Shown in pieces: positions 1 to 8,328 of a DNA stretch of 60,540 bases. Source of the stretch: an uncultured Collinsella sp. (GTDB lineage: Bacteria > Actinomycetota > Coriobacteriia > Coriobacteriales > Coriobacteriaceae); assembly GCA_900543025.1 (NCBI GenBank), contig UQPP01000008.1, forward strand, positions 1 to 60,540, read 5' to 3'. A program made the position numbers and the translations under genes. Numbering within the stretch: the stretch's first letter is position 1; every line of letters starts with the position of its first letter. Under the pieces are notes generated by a model. It searched no databases. It was given only the letters and a program-made list of their open reading frames with translations, and had not been told where the DNA came from.

Positions 1-54
1 AGCACGCGGCTGTTAACCGCGCTGTTGTAGGTTCGAGTCCTACCCGGGGAGCCA
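1..54 (+). tRNA. tRNA-Asn(GTT), 5' end outside window
   Basis: The visible 54 bases are identical to the last 54 bases of the complete tRNA-Asn at 88-162: end of the D arm, anticodon stem-loop with GTT, T arm with GGTTCGAGTCC, acceptor 3' strand and encoded CCA. About 21 bases of the 5' end lie before the window. It is the first of two tandem copies, separated by 33 bases, probably in one transcript. Confidence 0.93.
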
Positions 55-87
55 GATTTTTTCAGCCCTTTCTGTTGGGTTTTAAAT

Positions 88-162
88 TCCTCGGTAGCTC
101 AATGGTAGAGCACGCGGCTGTTAACCGCGCTGTTGTAGGTTCGAGTCCTACCCGGGGAGCCA
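88..162 (+). tRNA. tRNA-Asn(GTT), complete
   Basis: A full cloverleaf can be drawn. The acceptor TCCTCGG pairs with CCGGGGA (one G-T pair), followed by discriminator G and encoded CCA. The anticodon stem CGCGG/CCGCG encloses a loop with GTT, and the T arm contains GGTTCGAGTCC. It delivers asparagine to AAC and AAU codons. It is the second tandem copy and is followed at once by a terminator. Confidence 0.97.
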
Positions 163-168
163 GGTTGT

Positions 169-198
169 AAAACCCGTCGCTTATGCGGCGGGTTTTTT
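169..198 (+). terminator. intrinsic terminator of the tRNA-Asn pair
   Basis: AAAACCCGTCGC and GCGGCGGGTTTT form a stem around the loop TTAT (one G-T pair), and a run of six T ends it. It lies directly behind the second tRNA-Asn and should end that transcript. The bases from here to about 340 hold no gene. A weak -10-like TAGAAT at 295-300 could start the next operon, but I see no good -35. Confidence 0.85.
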
Positions 199-356
199 CA
201 TGCCGCGATCGCTGTTCGCGAACGTTACCGTATCAACATTTCGTGTCGAGGATGTAATCCCGAGGCCCGCCACCTCAACATGGCGCGGTCGTTGTAGAAT
301 ATTCCAATGATTGCTCCCACGAGATGGTGCCGCGAGCACCAGATAAGGAGATTCTT

Positions 357-713
357 GTGTCTGAGACCATTAACGGCAGCCTGAGCGTCTCGAACGACGT
401 TATTGCCGATATTGCCGGTTATGCCGCGATGACGTGCTATGGCGTCGTCGGTATGGCCGAACAGCTCCAGGGCGCCGAGAGCGTGCGCCTGCTTGCCGGT
501 CAGCGCCTCCGCAAGGGCGTGCTTGTCTCCGCCGACGAGAACGGCCTTACGGTCGATCTTCACGTCGTGCTCGAGAACGGCGTCAACATGAAGTCCGTCT
601 GCCACAATCTTTCGAGCTCCGTTGCCTTTACCCTGCAGGAGATCGCCCAGATCGATCCCGCCAGCCTTAAGATCGGCATCCATATCGACGCGCTCAAGAG
701 CCGTCTGAACTAG
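357..713 (+). CDS. Asp23/Gls24 family envelope stress protein (YloU-like)
   Basis: Small (118 aa) Asp23/Gls24 (DUF322) protein. The family fold is visible: an N-terminal segment like GSLSVSNDVIADIAGYAA, then a VVGMAE turn, an LTVDLHVVLENG strand and a C-terminal helix. The in-frame ATG at 324 has no ribosome site. The GTG at 357 is preceded by AAGGAG at 345-350 with 6-base spacing, so I start there. The following gene is a DAK2 kinase, the same yloU-yloV order as in Bacillus. In Firmicutes these proteins are linked to the cell envelope and stress; the exact role here is unknown. A second family member is at 46236. Confidence 0.85.
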   Translation: MSETINGSLSVSNDVIADIAGYAAMTCYGVVGMAEQLQGAESVRLLAGQRLRKGVLVSADENGLTVDLHVVLENGVNMKSVCHNLSSSVAFTLQEIAQIDPASLKIGIHIDALKSRLN

Positions 714-740
714 CATCCGAAAACGGAGATTCAAATACCC

Positions 741-2402
741 ATGATTGCAAAGACCATTCGCACCTGTTTTCCGATCGCTGCGGCTGCCGTTTCCGACAAG
801 GCCGAGGAGATCAACAAGCTCAACGTCTTCCCCGTACCCGACGGCGACACCGGCACCAACATGTCGCTCACGCTCGCCTCGGTGACCAAGGAGCTTTCCG
901 CCCTTCCCGCCGATGCCGATATGGAGGCCATCGCCGGCGCCATCACCCACGGCTCCCTGATGGGTGCCCGCGGTAACTCCGGAGTCATCACCTCGCAGAT
1001 TCTGCGCGGCGTGGCCGAGGGTCTTGCCTCTGCCGACGAGCCTATTACGTCCGCCAACATTGCCTTCGCCTTCCGTCGTGCCGTCAAGGTTGCCTTCCAG
1101 GCTGTCCGCAAGCCCATCGAGGGCACGATCCTCACGGTCCTGCGCGATGTCTCGACCAAGGCCGATGAGTGCGAGAAGAAGAAGTTCTCGGCCGAGGATG
1201 CGCTCGATGCTATCGTCGTCGAGGCGTACCAGTCCGTCGCCCGCACGCCCGACCTGCTGCCCGTTCTGAAGGAGAACGGCGTGGTCGACTCCGGCGCCTT
1301 TGGCTTCGCCATCTTCCTTGAGAACTTTGTGGCTGCAGCGCTTGGCCGCAGCACCGTTGTCGAGGATTTCTCCGCCACGTTTGATTCCGCTGTCTCTGCC
1401 CGCGACGCGGCCCTTGGTCGCGTTGAGATCGAGGCCAACGACGATTGGGAGGGCTCGGAGTTCCGCTACTGCAACGAGTTCCTGTTTAAGGCCGACGCCC
1501 CGTTTGACGAGGACGAGTGCCTTAAGTTCCTGGGTTCCATGGGCGACTGCGAGCTTCTCGTGGGCGCCTATCCCGACTACAAGATCCATGTGCACTCCAA
1601 CACCCCCAACCTGGTGCTCGAGCACATGCTGCAGCTCGGTCAGATCTATGAGGTCTTTATCCACAACATGGAGATGGAGGCCCACGACCGTACCGCCAAG
1701 ATCCACGAGGATCAGGAAAAGGCCGCCGAGCCCGCCAAGGCGCTGGGCTTTGTCGCCGTTGCCGCCGGTTCCGGCGAGGCCGACATCCTCAAGTCCCTCG
1801 GCGTCGACGTGATCGTGTCCGGTGGCCAGACTATGAATCCCTCGACCGCCGACCTGCTGGGCGCGGTGGACCAGGTCAACGCGACCTCGGTCATCATCCT
1901 GCCCAACAACGGCAACATCCGCATGGCCGCTGAGGCTGCTGCTTCAGCCTGCACCGACAAGAAGGTCGCCGTCGTTCCCACCAAGACCGTCCCGCAGGCC
2001 TTCTCCGCGCTGTTCGCGGTCCTGCCCGATTCCGAGCTCGAGGATGCCGTCGCCGCCATGGTCGACGCCATCAGCGAGGTCCGCGATGGCGAGGTCACCC
2101 GCGCCGTGCGCGACTCCAGTGCCTCTGACGGTTCTCCGATTCACTCCGGTGACGTCATGGGTATCATCGCCGGCTCCATCGACGTGGTCGGCTCCGACGT
2201 GAAGCAGGTCACGCTCGACTGCATCAACCGCATGCAGGAGGAAGAGGAGGGCGACGCGCTGACGATTCTGGCCGGCGAGGAGCTGTCCGATGAGGCCTTC
2301 CAGGAGATCGTCGACGCCATCGAGGAAGCTCAGCCCGACTTGGAGATTGACGCCCATCGTGGCGAGCAGCCGCTCTATCCCGTGATCTTCTCGATCGAGT
2401 AG
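741..2402 (+). CDS. fakA: DAK2 domain fatty acid kinase catalytic subunit (FakA/YloV type)
   Basis: The 553-residue protein starts with a DAK2 nucleotide-binding domain: NVFPVPDGDTGTNM near residue 30 supplies the Asp cluster that binds metal and ATP, and HGSLMGARGNSGVI near residue 70 is the family glycine loop. The middle and C-terminal parts match the YloV/FakA accessory domains. In known systems FakA phosphorylates fatty acids presented by a FakB (DegV) protein, giving acyl phosphate for phospholipid synthesis. No DegV gene is in this window, but plsX and acpP of the same pathway lie 5 kb downstream. The gene sits between the Asp23 gene and recG, its usual position. Confidence 0.9.
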   Translation: MIAKTIRTCFPIAAAAVSDKAEEINKLNVFPVPDGDTGTNMSLTLASVTKELSALPADADMEAIAGAITHGSLMGARGNSGVITSQILRGVAEGLASADEPITSANIAFAFRRAVKVAFQAVRKPIEGTILTVLRDVSTKADECEKKKFSAEDALDAIVVEAYQSVARTPDLLPVLKENGVVDSGAFGFAIFLENFVAAALGRSTVVEDFSATFDSAVSARDAALGRVEIEANDDWEGSEFRYCNEFLFKADAPFDEDECLKFLGSMGDCELLVGAYPDYKIHVHSNTPNLVLEHMLQLGQIYEVFIHNMEMEAHDRTAKIHEDQEKAAEPAKALGFVAVAAGSGEADILKSLGVDVIVSGGQTMNPSTADLLGAVDQVNATSVIILPNNGNIRMAAEAAASACTDKKVAVVPTKTVPQAFSALFAVLPDSELEDAVAAMVDAISEVRDGEVTRAVRDSSASDGSPIHSGDVMGIIAGSIDVVGSDVKQVTLDCINRMQEEEEGDALTILAGEELSDEAFQEIVDAIEEAQPDLEIDAHRGEQPLYPVIFSIE

Positions 2403-2412
2403 GCATCTGCCC

Positions 2413-4590
2413 ATGTCCGAGCTCTGCTCCGTGCCGCGCGTCTCGGAGCGCTTTGCCCAGAGCAATGCGCTCGACGAGGATATCGCGCGACTCAAATATG
2501 TTTCGGGTAAACGTGAGGAGGCCCTTCGCCGTCTGGGAATTAGGACGGTGGGGGACCTCCTTCTCCATATCCCTCATCGATACCTCGACTTTACCCGTTC
2601 GTGGTCCATCGAGATGGCGCCCATCGGTACCGTGTGCACCATCATCGCCACGGTCGACCGCATCGTCCAAAAGCAGCCGCGTCCGCGCATGCAGGTGACC
2701 GAGGTATCGCTGGTGGACGAGACGGGCGTGCTGCAGGTCGCCTTTTTCCGCCAGCCCTGGATTGCCCAGCAGCTTAAGCAGGGCTACCGCCTGGCCGTGA
2801 TGGGAAAGGTCGAGTTTGCCTACGGTTTTAAGCAGATGGCCTCGCCGCACTTTGAAAAGCTCGAGGACGGGCGTGCCGCGGGCACTATCCTGCCGGTCCA
2901 TTACGTGAGTGATGGCGTGAGCCAGGCGTGGATGCGCCGCATCGTAAGCGGCGCACTCGAGGTCGTCGGCAATCCGTTCGATCCGATTCCCGCGCCGCTG
3001 CGCGCAAAGCGGAAGCTCATGAGCAATGCCCGCGCGTTGCGTTCGATCCATTTTCCATCGAGTATGGCCGAGCGCGATATCGCGCGCGCACGGCTTGCCT
3101 ACGAGGAGTGCCTCTACCTGCAGTTGGCGCTGCGCCTGCGCAACGATGGCGGCCTGGTCGATGTGGTGCCCTATGCCCACACCGCGGGCGAGCACCTGGC
3201 CGCGCTCAAGCAGGCCCTGCCGTTTTCGCTGAGCGACGAGCAGGAGGCCGCGTTCCAGGATATCCTGCGTGATATGTGCGATGGCGGGCGCGTGATGAAC
3301 CGCCTGCTGCTGGGCGATGTCGGTACCGGTAAGACCGCCGTTGCCGCTTGCGCGCTGGCTGTGGCTGCCGATAGCGGTACGCAGGCCTGCGTTATGGCGC
3401 CCACGGGCGTGCTGGCGCGCCAATATGCCGATAAGACCGGCCCTCTGCTCACGCAGGCCGGCATGTCCTGGGCGCTTCTGACGGGTGCCACGCTGGCCGC
3501 AGAGCGCGAGCGCATCCATGCACAGCTGGAATCGGGCGAGCTTGACGTGCTCTTTGGCACCCACGCGGTTCTTTCGGATGACGTTACGTTCAAGCATCTG
3601 TCGCTCGTGGTCATCGATGAACAGCACCGGTTTGGCGTCGGCCAACGCAACGCCCTGCGCGCGAAGGGCCCCGGTGCCGATCTACTCGTTATGACGGCAA
3701 CGCCCATCCCGCGTACGCTGGCGCTTTCGGTCTACGGCGATCTGGACACGAGCATCATCCGCCATCGGCCCGTCCCTGGCGCTGGCGTGACGACAAGCGT
3801 ACTCACCGAGTCGAGCCGTGACCTCGCCTATGGAGCCATCCGCGAGGCGCATGAAAAGGGTCAGCAGGCCTACGTGATTTGCCCGCTCGTGGAGCCGAGT
3901 GACTCGGCCGATGAGTTGGAGGACGTGCCCGGTATCGCTCGCGACGAGGAGGGCCGCGTGACGGTCCCCGTGCCGCTGCATGATACGGCGACCGAGCTCG
4001 ACCGCCTGCGTCTGGCGCTGCCGGGTCTCACTATCGAGCGCCTCCACGGCCGCATGCCAGCGGGGGAGAAGGACCAGGTTATCGATGCCTTTAAGCGTGG
4101 CGAGATTGACGTGCTCGTCTCGACTACGGTGGTCGAGGTGGGCGTTGACGTGCCCAACGCCACCGTCATGGTCATCGAGAACGGCGAGCGCTTTGGTTTG
4201 GCTGCCCTGCACCAGCTGCGCGGCCGCGTGGGCCGTGGCGGCGTGTCGGGCACGTGCCTGGTCATGACGCACTCCAAGGGCAACGGCGGCGCATCGGCGG
4301 CGCAAGATCGTCTGCAATCGCTCGAAAAAACCTCGGACGGCTTTACGCTCGCCCAGATGGACCTGCGTCTGCGTCACGAGGGCGAGATCCTGGGTTATCG
4401 CCAGCATGGTGGTGTGACCCTGCGCTTTGTCGACCTGGATGCCGACGAGGAACTGATCGAGTGGGCCCATTTGGACGCGGTCGAGCTCTTGCGGTATGCT
4501 TGCACCCTTGACTCCGTGGCGACGCGCCCCCTGCGCGATGCGGTCGCCATGCGATATCGACACATTTTTAAGGAGGTCAGCGGAGGATGA
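2413..4590 (+). CDS. recG: ATP-dependent DNA helicase RecG
   Basis: A 725-residue superfamily 2 helicase of normal RecG length. An N-terminal wedge/OB region with LLLHIPHRYLD is followed by Walker A GDVGTGKTAVA near residue 300, motif II VVIDEQHRFG near residue 400, TATPIPRTLAL (motif III) and the C-terminal motifs STTVVEVGVDVPNA and QLRGRVGRG. RecG remodels stalled replication forks and Holliday junctions. The start is 11 bases after the fakA stop, and its end overlaps rsmD by 4 bases (ATGA), which points to translational coupling. Confidence 0.96.
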   Translation: MSELCSVPRVSERFAQSNALDEDIARLKYVSGKREEALRRLGIRTVGDLLLHIPHRYLDFTRSWSIEMAPIGTVCTIIATVDRIVQKQPRPRMQVTEVSLVDETGVLQVAFFRQPWIAQQLKQGYRLAVMGKVEFAYGFKQMASPHFEKLEDGRAAGTILPVHYVSDGVSQAWMRRIVSGALEVVGNPFDPIPAPLRAKRKLMSNARALRSIHFPSSMAERDIARARLAYEECLYLQLALRLRNDGGLVDVVPYAHTAGEHLAALKQALPFSLSDEQEAAFQDILRDMCDGGRVMNRLLLGDVGTGKTAVAACALAVAADSGTQACVMAPTGVLARQYADKTGPLLTQAGMSWALLTGATLAAERERIHAQLESGELDVLFGTHAVLSDDVTFKHLSLVVIDEQHRFGVGQRNALRAKGPGADLLVMTATPIPRTLALSVYGDLDTSIIRHRPVPGAGVTTSVLTESSRDLAYGAIREAHEKGQQAYVICPLVEPSDSADELEDVPGIARDEEGRVTVPVPLHDTATELDRLRLALPGLTIERLHGRMPAGEKDQVIDAFKRGEIDVLVSTTVVEVGVDVPNATVMVIENGERFGLAALHQLRGRVGRGGVSGTCLVMTHSKGNGGASAAQDRLQSLEKTSDGFTLAQMDLRLRHEGEILGYRQHGGVTLRFVDLDADEELIEWAHLDAVELLRYACTLDSVATRPLRDAVAMRYRHIFKEVSGG

Positions 4591-5243
4591 GAATCATCGG
4601 CGGCGAATGGCGCGGTCGTAAGATCGAGGAGCCCCGTGGTCGCGATGTCACCCGCCCCACGACTGATCGCGTACGCGAGGCGTGCGCATCTATGGTCATG
4701 TCGGCATTCGACTTCGATCTGGACGAGGTTCGTGTGCTGGACGCCTTTGGCGGCTCCGGTGCCCTAGGTATCGAGATGCTCTCTCGTGGGGCCCGCTCGC
4801 TCACGACGTTTGAGATCGATCGCAACGCCGCGCGGCTCATTACCAAGAATATCGAGTCGCTCTGCCGTGACCGCGCGCGTTGGCGCGTGGTCACGGGCGA
4901 CATGCTGGCGAGTGCCTCGCGCGGCCGCGTTCCGGGCGGCCCCTTTGATCTGGTCCTGCTCGACCCGCCCTATGCTTTTGGTGCCGAGCCGGTCGAGGAA
5001 CTGCTGCAGAACCTGGCTCAGCAGGGTCTGCTTGCACCTGGCGCTTTTGCCCTGTTTGAGCATGCCGCCGCCGATGCGGGCGCGCATCCGGCAGGCTTTG
5101 AGACTGTACGTGAGAAGCGCTACGGCATTACCTCGGTCGACCTGCTTCGTTGGGTCGGCGATAACGATGGCGAGGGCGATAGCGCCGGCACCGATGCTGA
5201 CAACAACGATGCCACGACGTTTCAGGAGGATGCTCATGAGTGA
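4587..5243 (+). CDS. rsmD: 16S rRNA (guanine966-N2)-methyltransferase RsmD
   Basis: The protein opens with MRIIGGEWRGRKIEEPRG, the RsmD N-terminus. It carries a SAM-binding loop (LDAFGGSGALGIEML) and the catalytic motif DLVLLDPPYAFG near residue 130. RsmD methylates G966 of 16S rRNA during 30S assembly. At 218 aa it is slightly long because of an acidic tail rich in D, N and G. AGCGGAGG in the end of recG gives the ribosome site. Its stop overlaps the coaD start by 8 bases, the usual rsmD-coaD pairing. Confidence 0.94.
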   Translation: MRIIGGEWRGRKIEEPRGRDVTRPTTDRVREACASMVMSAFDFDLDEVRVLDAFGGSGALGIEMLSRGARSLTTFEIDRNAARLITKNIESLCRDRARWRVVTGDMLASASRGRVPGGPFDLVLLDPPYAFGAEPVEELLQNLAQQGLLAPGAFALFEHAAADAGAHPAGFETVREKRYGITSVDLLRWVGDNDGEGDSAGTDADNNDATTFQEDAHE

Positions 5244-5733
5244 CACCATCAACCGCGTGATCGTCCCGGGCACCTTCGATCCCATCACGTTTGGCCATAT
5301 CGATGTGATCCGCCGTGCCCGCCGCATCTTTCCCAGCGTGATCGTCGCTGTTGCCGAGTCGCAAGGTAAAAACGGTGTAGGCACCACGTTTATGCTCGAT
5401 GAGCGCGTGGCGCTGGCCCGCGAGGCGCTCGGCGATATCGACGGCGTCGAGGTCCTGCCCTTCACTGGCCTGCTGGTCGACTTCGCACGTGAGCAGGGGG
5501 CGGGGGCCGTGGTCAAGGGCCTGCGCGCCATGACCGACTTTGAGTATGAGCTGCAGCAGGCCGACCTCAATTATCGCTTGGATAGCGAGCTGGAGTCCAT
5601 CTTTGTCATGAGTGCTCCGCAGTACGGTTACATCTCGAGCTCGGTCGTTCGCCAGATCGCCTCGCTCGGCAGCGATGTATCGACGTTTGTGCCGCCCAAC
5701 GTGGTCGAAGCGCTCAGACATCGCTTTTCGTGA
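5236..5733 (+). CDS. coaD: pantetheine-phosphate adenylyltransferase (CoaD)
   Basis: The fourth step of CoA synthesis: 4'-phosphopantetheine plus ATP gives dephospho-CoA. The 165-residue protein shows the nucleotidyltransferase signature PGTFDPITFGHIDVI (T18 and H21 form the TxGH motif), VKGLRAMTDFEYE and the C-terminal ISSSVVRQIA. A much longer open frame runs back to 4786, but it lies inside rsmD. The ATG at 5236, with AGGAGG just upstream at 5224-5229, gives the standard family length. Confidence 0.96.
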   Translation: MSDTINRVIVPGTFDPITFGHIDVIRRARRIFPSVIVAVAESQGKNGVGTTFMLDERVALAREALGDIDGVEVLPFTGLLVDFAREQGAGAVVKGLRAMTDFEYELQQADLNYRLDSELESIFVMSAPQYGYISSSVVRQIASLGSDVSTFVPPNVVEALRHRFS

Positions 5734-5801
5734 CGTTTTTTATTGCCTGGTGGCATGTGGTAAACTAGCACGATGATATGTTACCTATGAAAGGAGACCG
5801 G

Positions 5802-6299
5802 ATGCCGGGCGAGAATTTTCCTGGCGATAGGATCGTCAGCTTGGTCGATGAGCTCGAAGGGCTGATCGAGGAAGCCAAGCCGCCTTTCGGCAAGAACGCT
5901 CAGTTCAAGGTCATCGACGCCGACGTGTTCTTCAATATCCTCGACGAGATCCGCATGAGCTATCCCGAGGAGTGGCAGAAGTCCCGCCGTATCCTTAAGG
6001 AGCGCGAGGAGCTTATGGCTTCCGCCGCCGCTCAGGCTGATTCCATCATCGCCGACGCTCAGCAGCAGGCCCTCACCATTGCCGGTGAGCAGGAGATCGT
6101 CCGCCTTGCGCAGCAGCAGGCCGACGACATCCGCGATCGTGCCCAGCAGTACGAGCGCGAGACGCGTTATGCTGCCGAGGACTATGCAGAGCAGGTCTTT
6201 ACGCATCTGGAGGAGAACCTCAAGAGCCTGACTGGCACCGTTACCCGTTGCCGTCAGCAGCTCAACGAGGGTGCCGCCCAACAGAATGGTCAGTGGTAA
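5802..6299 (+). CDS. coiled-coil protein, SepIVA/DivIVA-like candidate
   Basis: 165 aa. After a globular start (residues 1-55) comes a long helix rich in A, Q, E and R (about 65-130) predicted to form a coiled coil, ending in a polar tail. It resembles the proteins often labelled ATP synthase B-like or DivIVA-like. Position is the best clue: it lies between coaD and DUF177/rpmF. In mycobacteria the gene beside DUF177 in this block encodes SepIVA, a septation protein. I infer a cell-division or envelope role on that basis only. The ATG at 5802 follows AAAGGAG; the earlier ATG at 5778 lacks a ribosome site. Confidence 0.6.
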   Translation: MPGENFPGDRIVSLVDELEGLIEEAKPPFGKNAQFKVIDADVFFNILDEIRMSYPEEWQKSRRILKEREELMASAAAQADSIIADAQQQALTIAGEQEIVRLAQQQADDIRDRAQQYERETRYAAEDYAEQVFTHLEENLKSLTGTVTRCRQQLNEGAAQQNGQW

Positions 6300-6853
6300 T
6301 GGCTGAGTTCCCGAGCGTTACCGTCGATCTTTCCGAGCAGCTTGAGTTTCCCGGAGATTCGTATCCGCTGACCGGCAAGGTCGATGTCGCCACCTACACG
6401 GTGGGCGAGAAGGAGTACCAGCTACAGGACGGCATCGACTACGACGTTGTCTTTACCAATGCCGGTACCGGTGTCTTGCTCACGGGCATGGTCCGCGCGC
6501 ACGCCACCGGCGAGTGCGACCGTTGCCTGGAGCCCGCTTCGTTTGATATCGCCGGCGAGATCGAGGAGTTCTACCTCTTCGAGGAGCCCGAGGATCCCGA
6601 GGCCTTCGAGGACGGCTACGAGCTCCTGGGTGAGGACCGCATCGTCGATCTGGGTGAGCCCATCAACGACGCGGTCGTCATGGACACGCCGTTTGTGGTG
6701 CTCTGCAAGCCCGATTGCCGCGGTCTGTGTCCCACTTGCGGTTGCAATCTCAACGTCGAGCAATGCGAATGCGCCGCACAGGCAGAGGCAGAATGGGCCG
6801 CTGCCACGGAAAATCCATTTGCAGCATTGAAGAATCTCAAGCTCGATGAGTAA
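6299..6853 (+). CDS. DUF177 protein (YceD family)
   Basis: 184 aa with the DUF177/YceD pattern: an N-terminal beta-rich half, ATGECDRCLEP in the middle and a C-terminal zinc-knuckle-like stretch LCKPDCRGLCPTCG followed by more cysteines. It starts inside the stop of the preceding gene (TAATG), so the two are coupled. In many bacteria this gene directly precedes rpmF, as here, and the family is linked to 23S rRNA accumulation. The molecular role in this organism is not shown by the sequence. Confidence 0.87.
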   Translation: MAEFPSVTVDLSEQLEFPGDSYPLTGKVDVATYTVGEKEYQLQDGIDYDVVFTNAGTGVLLTGMVRAHATGECDRCLEPASFDIAGEIEEFYLFEEPEDPEAFEDGYELLGEDRIVDLGEPINDAVVMDTPFVVLCKPDCRGLCPTCGCNLNVEQCECAAQAEAEWAAATENPFAALKNLKLDE

Positions 6854-6917
6854 AACTGTGGTAGTATCGCTACTTGCGCGTAATCGCCACACTGGATAGT
6901 TCATAAGGAAGGTCACT

Positions 6918-7097
6918 ATGCCCGTACCTAAACAAAAGCAGGGTCGTATCCGCACTCACACCCGTCGTTCCGCCAACATGAAGATTTCGGCTGCGGCTCA
7001 GTCCACGTGCCCCCGTTGCGGCGCTGTCAAGCTTCCGCACCACGTGTGCCCCAGCTGCGGTTTCTACAAGGACCGCGAGGTTATCGTTACCGAGTAA
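6918..7097 (+). CDS. rpmF: 50S ribosomal protein L32
   Basis: A 59-residue L32 with the zinc-binding form: CPRC near residue 31 and CPSCG near residue 44. The N-terminus MPVPKQKQGRIRTHTRRS is typical. AAGGAAGG precedes the ATG. It sits in the conserved DUF177-rpmF-plsX order. Because it keeps all four cysteines, it is the zinc-containing (C+) form. Confidence 0.97.
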   Translation: MPVPKQKQGRIRTHTRRSANMKISAAAQSTCPRCGAVKLPHHVCPSCGFYKDREVIVTE

Positions 7098-7137
7098 CGG
7101 TATACTCTGGATGCGATGCCGTTCCAAATGGAACCAC

Positions 7138-7167
7138 AATGGCCGGCTCAATGAGTCGGCCATTTTT
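7138..7167 (+). terminator. intrinsic terminator or attenuator between rpmF and plsX
   Basis: AATGGCCGGCTC pairs with GAGTCGGCCATT (one G-T wobble) around a very short loop, followed by TTTTT. It ends 17 bases before the plsX start and leaves plsX only its ribosome site. It may therefore act as a partial terminator that lowers plsX expression relative to L32. Confidence 0.7.
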
Positions 7168-7184
7168 GTATAAGGAGCATGTAT

Positions 7185-8204
7185 ATGAGTAACGTTCGCG
7201 TTTGTGTAGACGTTGTGGGCGGAGACGAGAAACCTCAGGTTGTTCTCGATGGTATCGAGGCTGCGCTTGCCGCCGATCCCGATATCGAGGTCTTGGCAGC
7301 TGGCCCCGCTGAAATCGTCAATCCCTTTGCTGCTTCCCATGCACGTGTTGAGGCTCTTGAGGCACCCGACGTTATCGCCATGGATGACGATCCCATTCGC
7401 GCCGTGATGACCAAGCGTAAATCGTCGATCGTGCTTGCCTGCCGCGCCATCAAAAAGGGCAACGCGGACGCGTTCTTCTCCGCCGGCTCGACCGGTGCCA
7501 TGACCGCTGCCGCCACCGCCTATGTGACGCCGTTTAGATATATGGCCGAAGGCAAGAAGCAGCCGGTGCGTCCCTGTCTGACCAATGCGCTGCCCAATCG
7601 CGCCGGCGGTCTGACGGTGCTGTGCGATATGGGCGCCAACCCCGATGTCGAGGTCGATGACATGGTGCGTTTTGCCCAGATGGGTAGCGCCTATGCCCGC
7701 GTCGTCCTGGGCATCGAGCATCCCCACGTGGGCCTGCTTGCCAATGGCACCGAGGACGAGAAGGGTTCCAACTTTACCAAGGCCTGCTTCCCGGCCATGA
7801 AAGCCGCCGTTCCCGGCTTTGTGGGCAACTGCGAAGGCACCGACCTCACCTCGGGCAATTTCGATGTCGTCGTTGCCGATGGCATGTCGGGCAATATTGC
7901 GCTCAAGGCCACCGAGGGCGCTGCCAAGTTTTTGCTGCAGGAACTCAAGGGTGCCTTTATGGCCTCGCTCGGCACCAAGATCGCCGCGCTGCTCATCAAA
8001 AAGCAGATGCGCGAGATTAAGGCCAAGCTCTCTGGTGATGCCAAGGGCGGTGCGATTCTTTTGGGCCTGCGTGGCGTGGTCCTAATCGGCCATGGCGCCA
8101 CCTCGGTCGAGGCTGTTAAAAACGGTACGCTCGCGGCGGCCGAAGCCGTGCGCGCGGGGCTGGTCGAGAACGTCGCCAACTCCATGGACGGCATCGTTTT
8201 GTAA
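7185..8204 (+). CDS. plsX: phosphate acyltransferase PlsX
   Basis: 339 aa. PlsX turns acyl-ACP into acyl phosphate for the PlsY step of phosphatidic acid synthesis. The N-terminus (RVCVDVVGGDEKP) is the family start, slightly altered from DAMGGD. FFSAGSTGAM, CDMGANPDVE and NCEGTDLTSGNFDVVV are conserved PlsX segments. Two ATGs are possible, 7179 and 7185. AAGGAG at 7171-7176 is 8 bases from the second and too close to the first, so I use 7185. acpP, its ACP partner, follows after a 124-base gap. Confidence 0.95.
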   Translation: MSNVRVCVDVVGGDEKPQVVLDGIEAALAADPDIEVLAAGPAEIVNPFAASHARVEALEAPDVIAMDDDPIRAVMTKRKSSIVLACRAIKKGNADAFFSAGSTGAMTAAATAYVTPFRYMAEGKKQPVRPCLTNALPNRAGGLTVLCDMGANPDVEVDDMVRFAQMGSAYARVVLGIEHPHVGLLANGTEDEKGSNFTKACFPAMKAAVPGFVGNCEGTDLTSGNFDVVVADGMSGNIALKATEGAAKFLLQELKGAFMASLGTKIAALLIKKQMREIKAKLSGDAKGGAILLGLRGVVLIGHGATSVEAVKNGTLAAAEAVRAGLVENVANSMDGIVL

Positions 8205-8271
8205 GAGCGAGTTAGAGCGCTGTTATGTGCCTCGCGGCCTGCTTCGTGGGGTAGAATCAGAACCGTGTCTT

Positions 8272-8291
8272 GGTACCGCCCGGGCGGTACC
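8272..8291. promoter_or_regulatory. perfect 20-bp palindrome upstream of acpP
   Basis: GGTACCGCCCGGGCGGTACC is a perfect inverted repeat without spacer. It lies 37 bases before the acpP start, just downstream of a -10-like TAGAAT at 8252-8257. It is followed by ATTCTTTT, not a clean T run. It could be an operator for a fatty-acid regulator, a 5' RNA hairpin or a weak plsX terminator. The sequence alone does not decide. Confidence 0.55.
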
Positions 8292-8328
8292 ATTCTTTTG
8301 GTATTCATTCACTATGAGAGGAAGCGCT

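Noticed and set aside
225..1706. A 493-codon minus-strand open frame across the Asp23 and DAK2 genes
   Set aside because: Shadow of two well-supported plus-strand genes, without its own ribosome site or domain.
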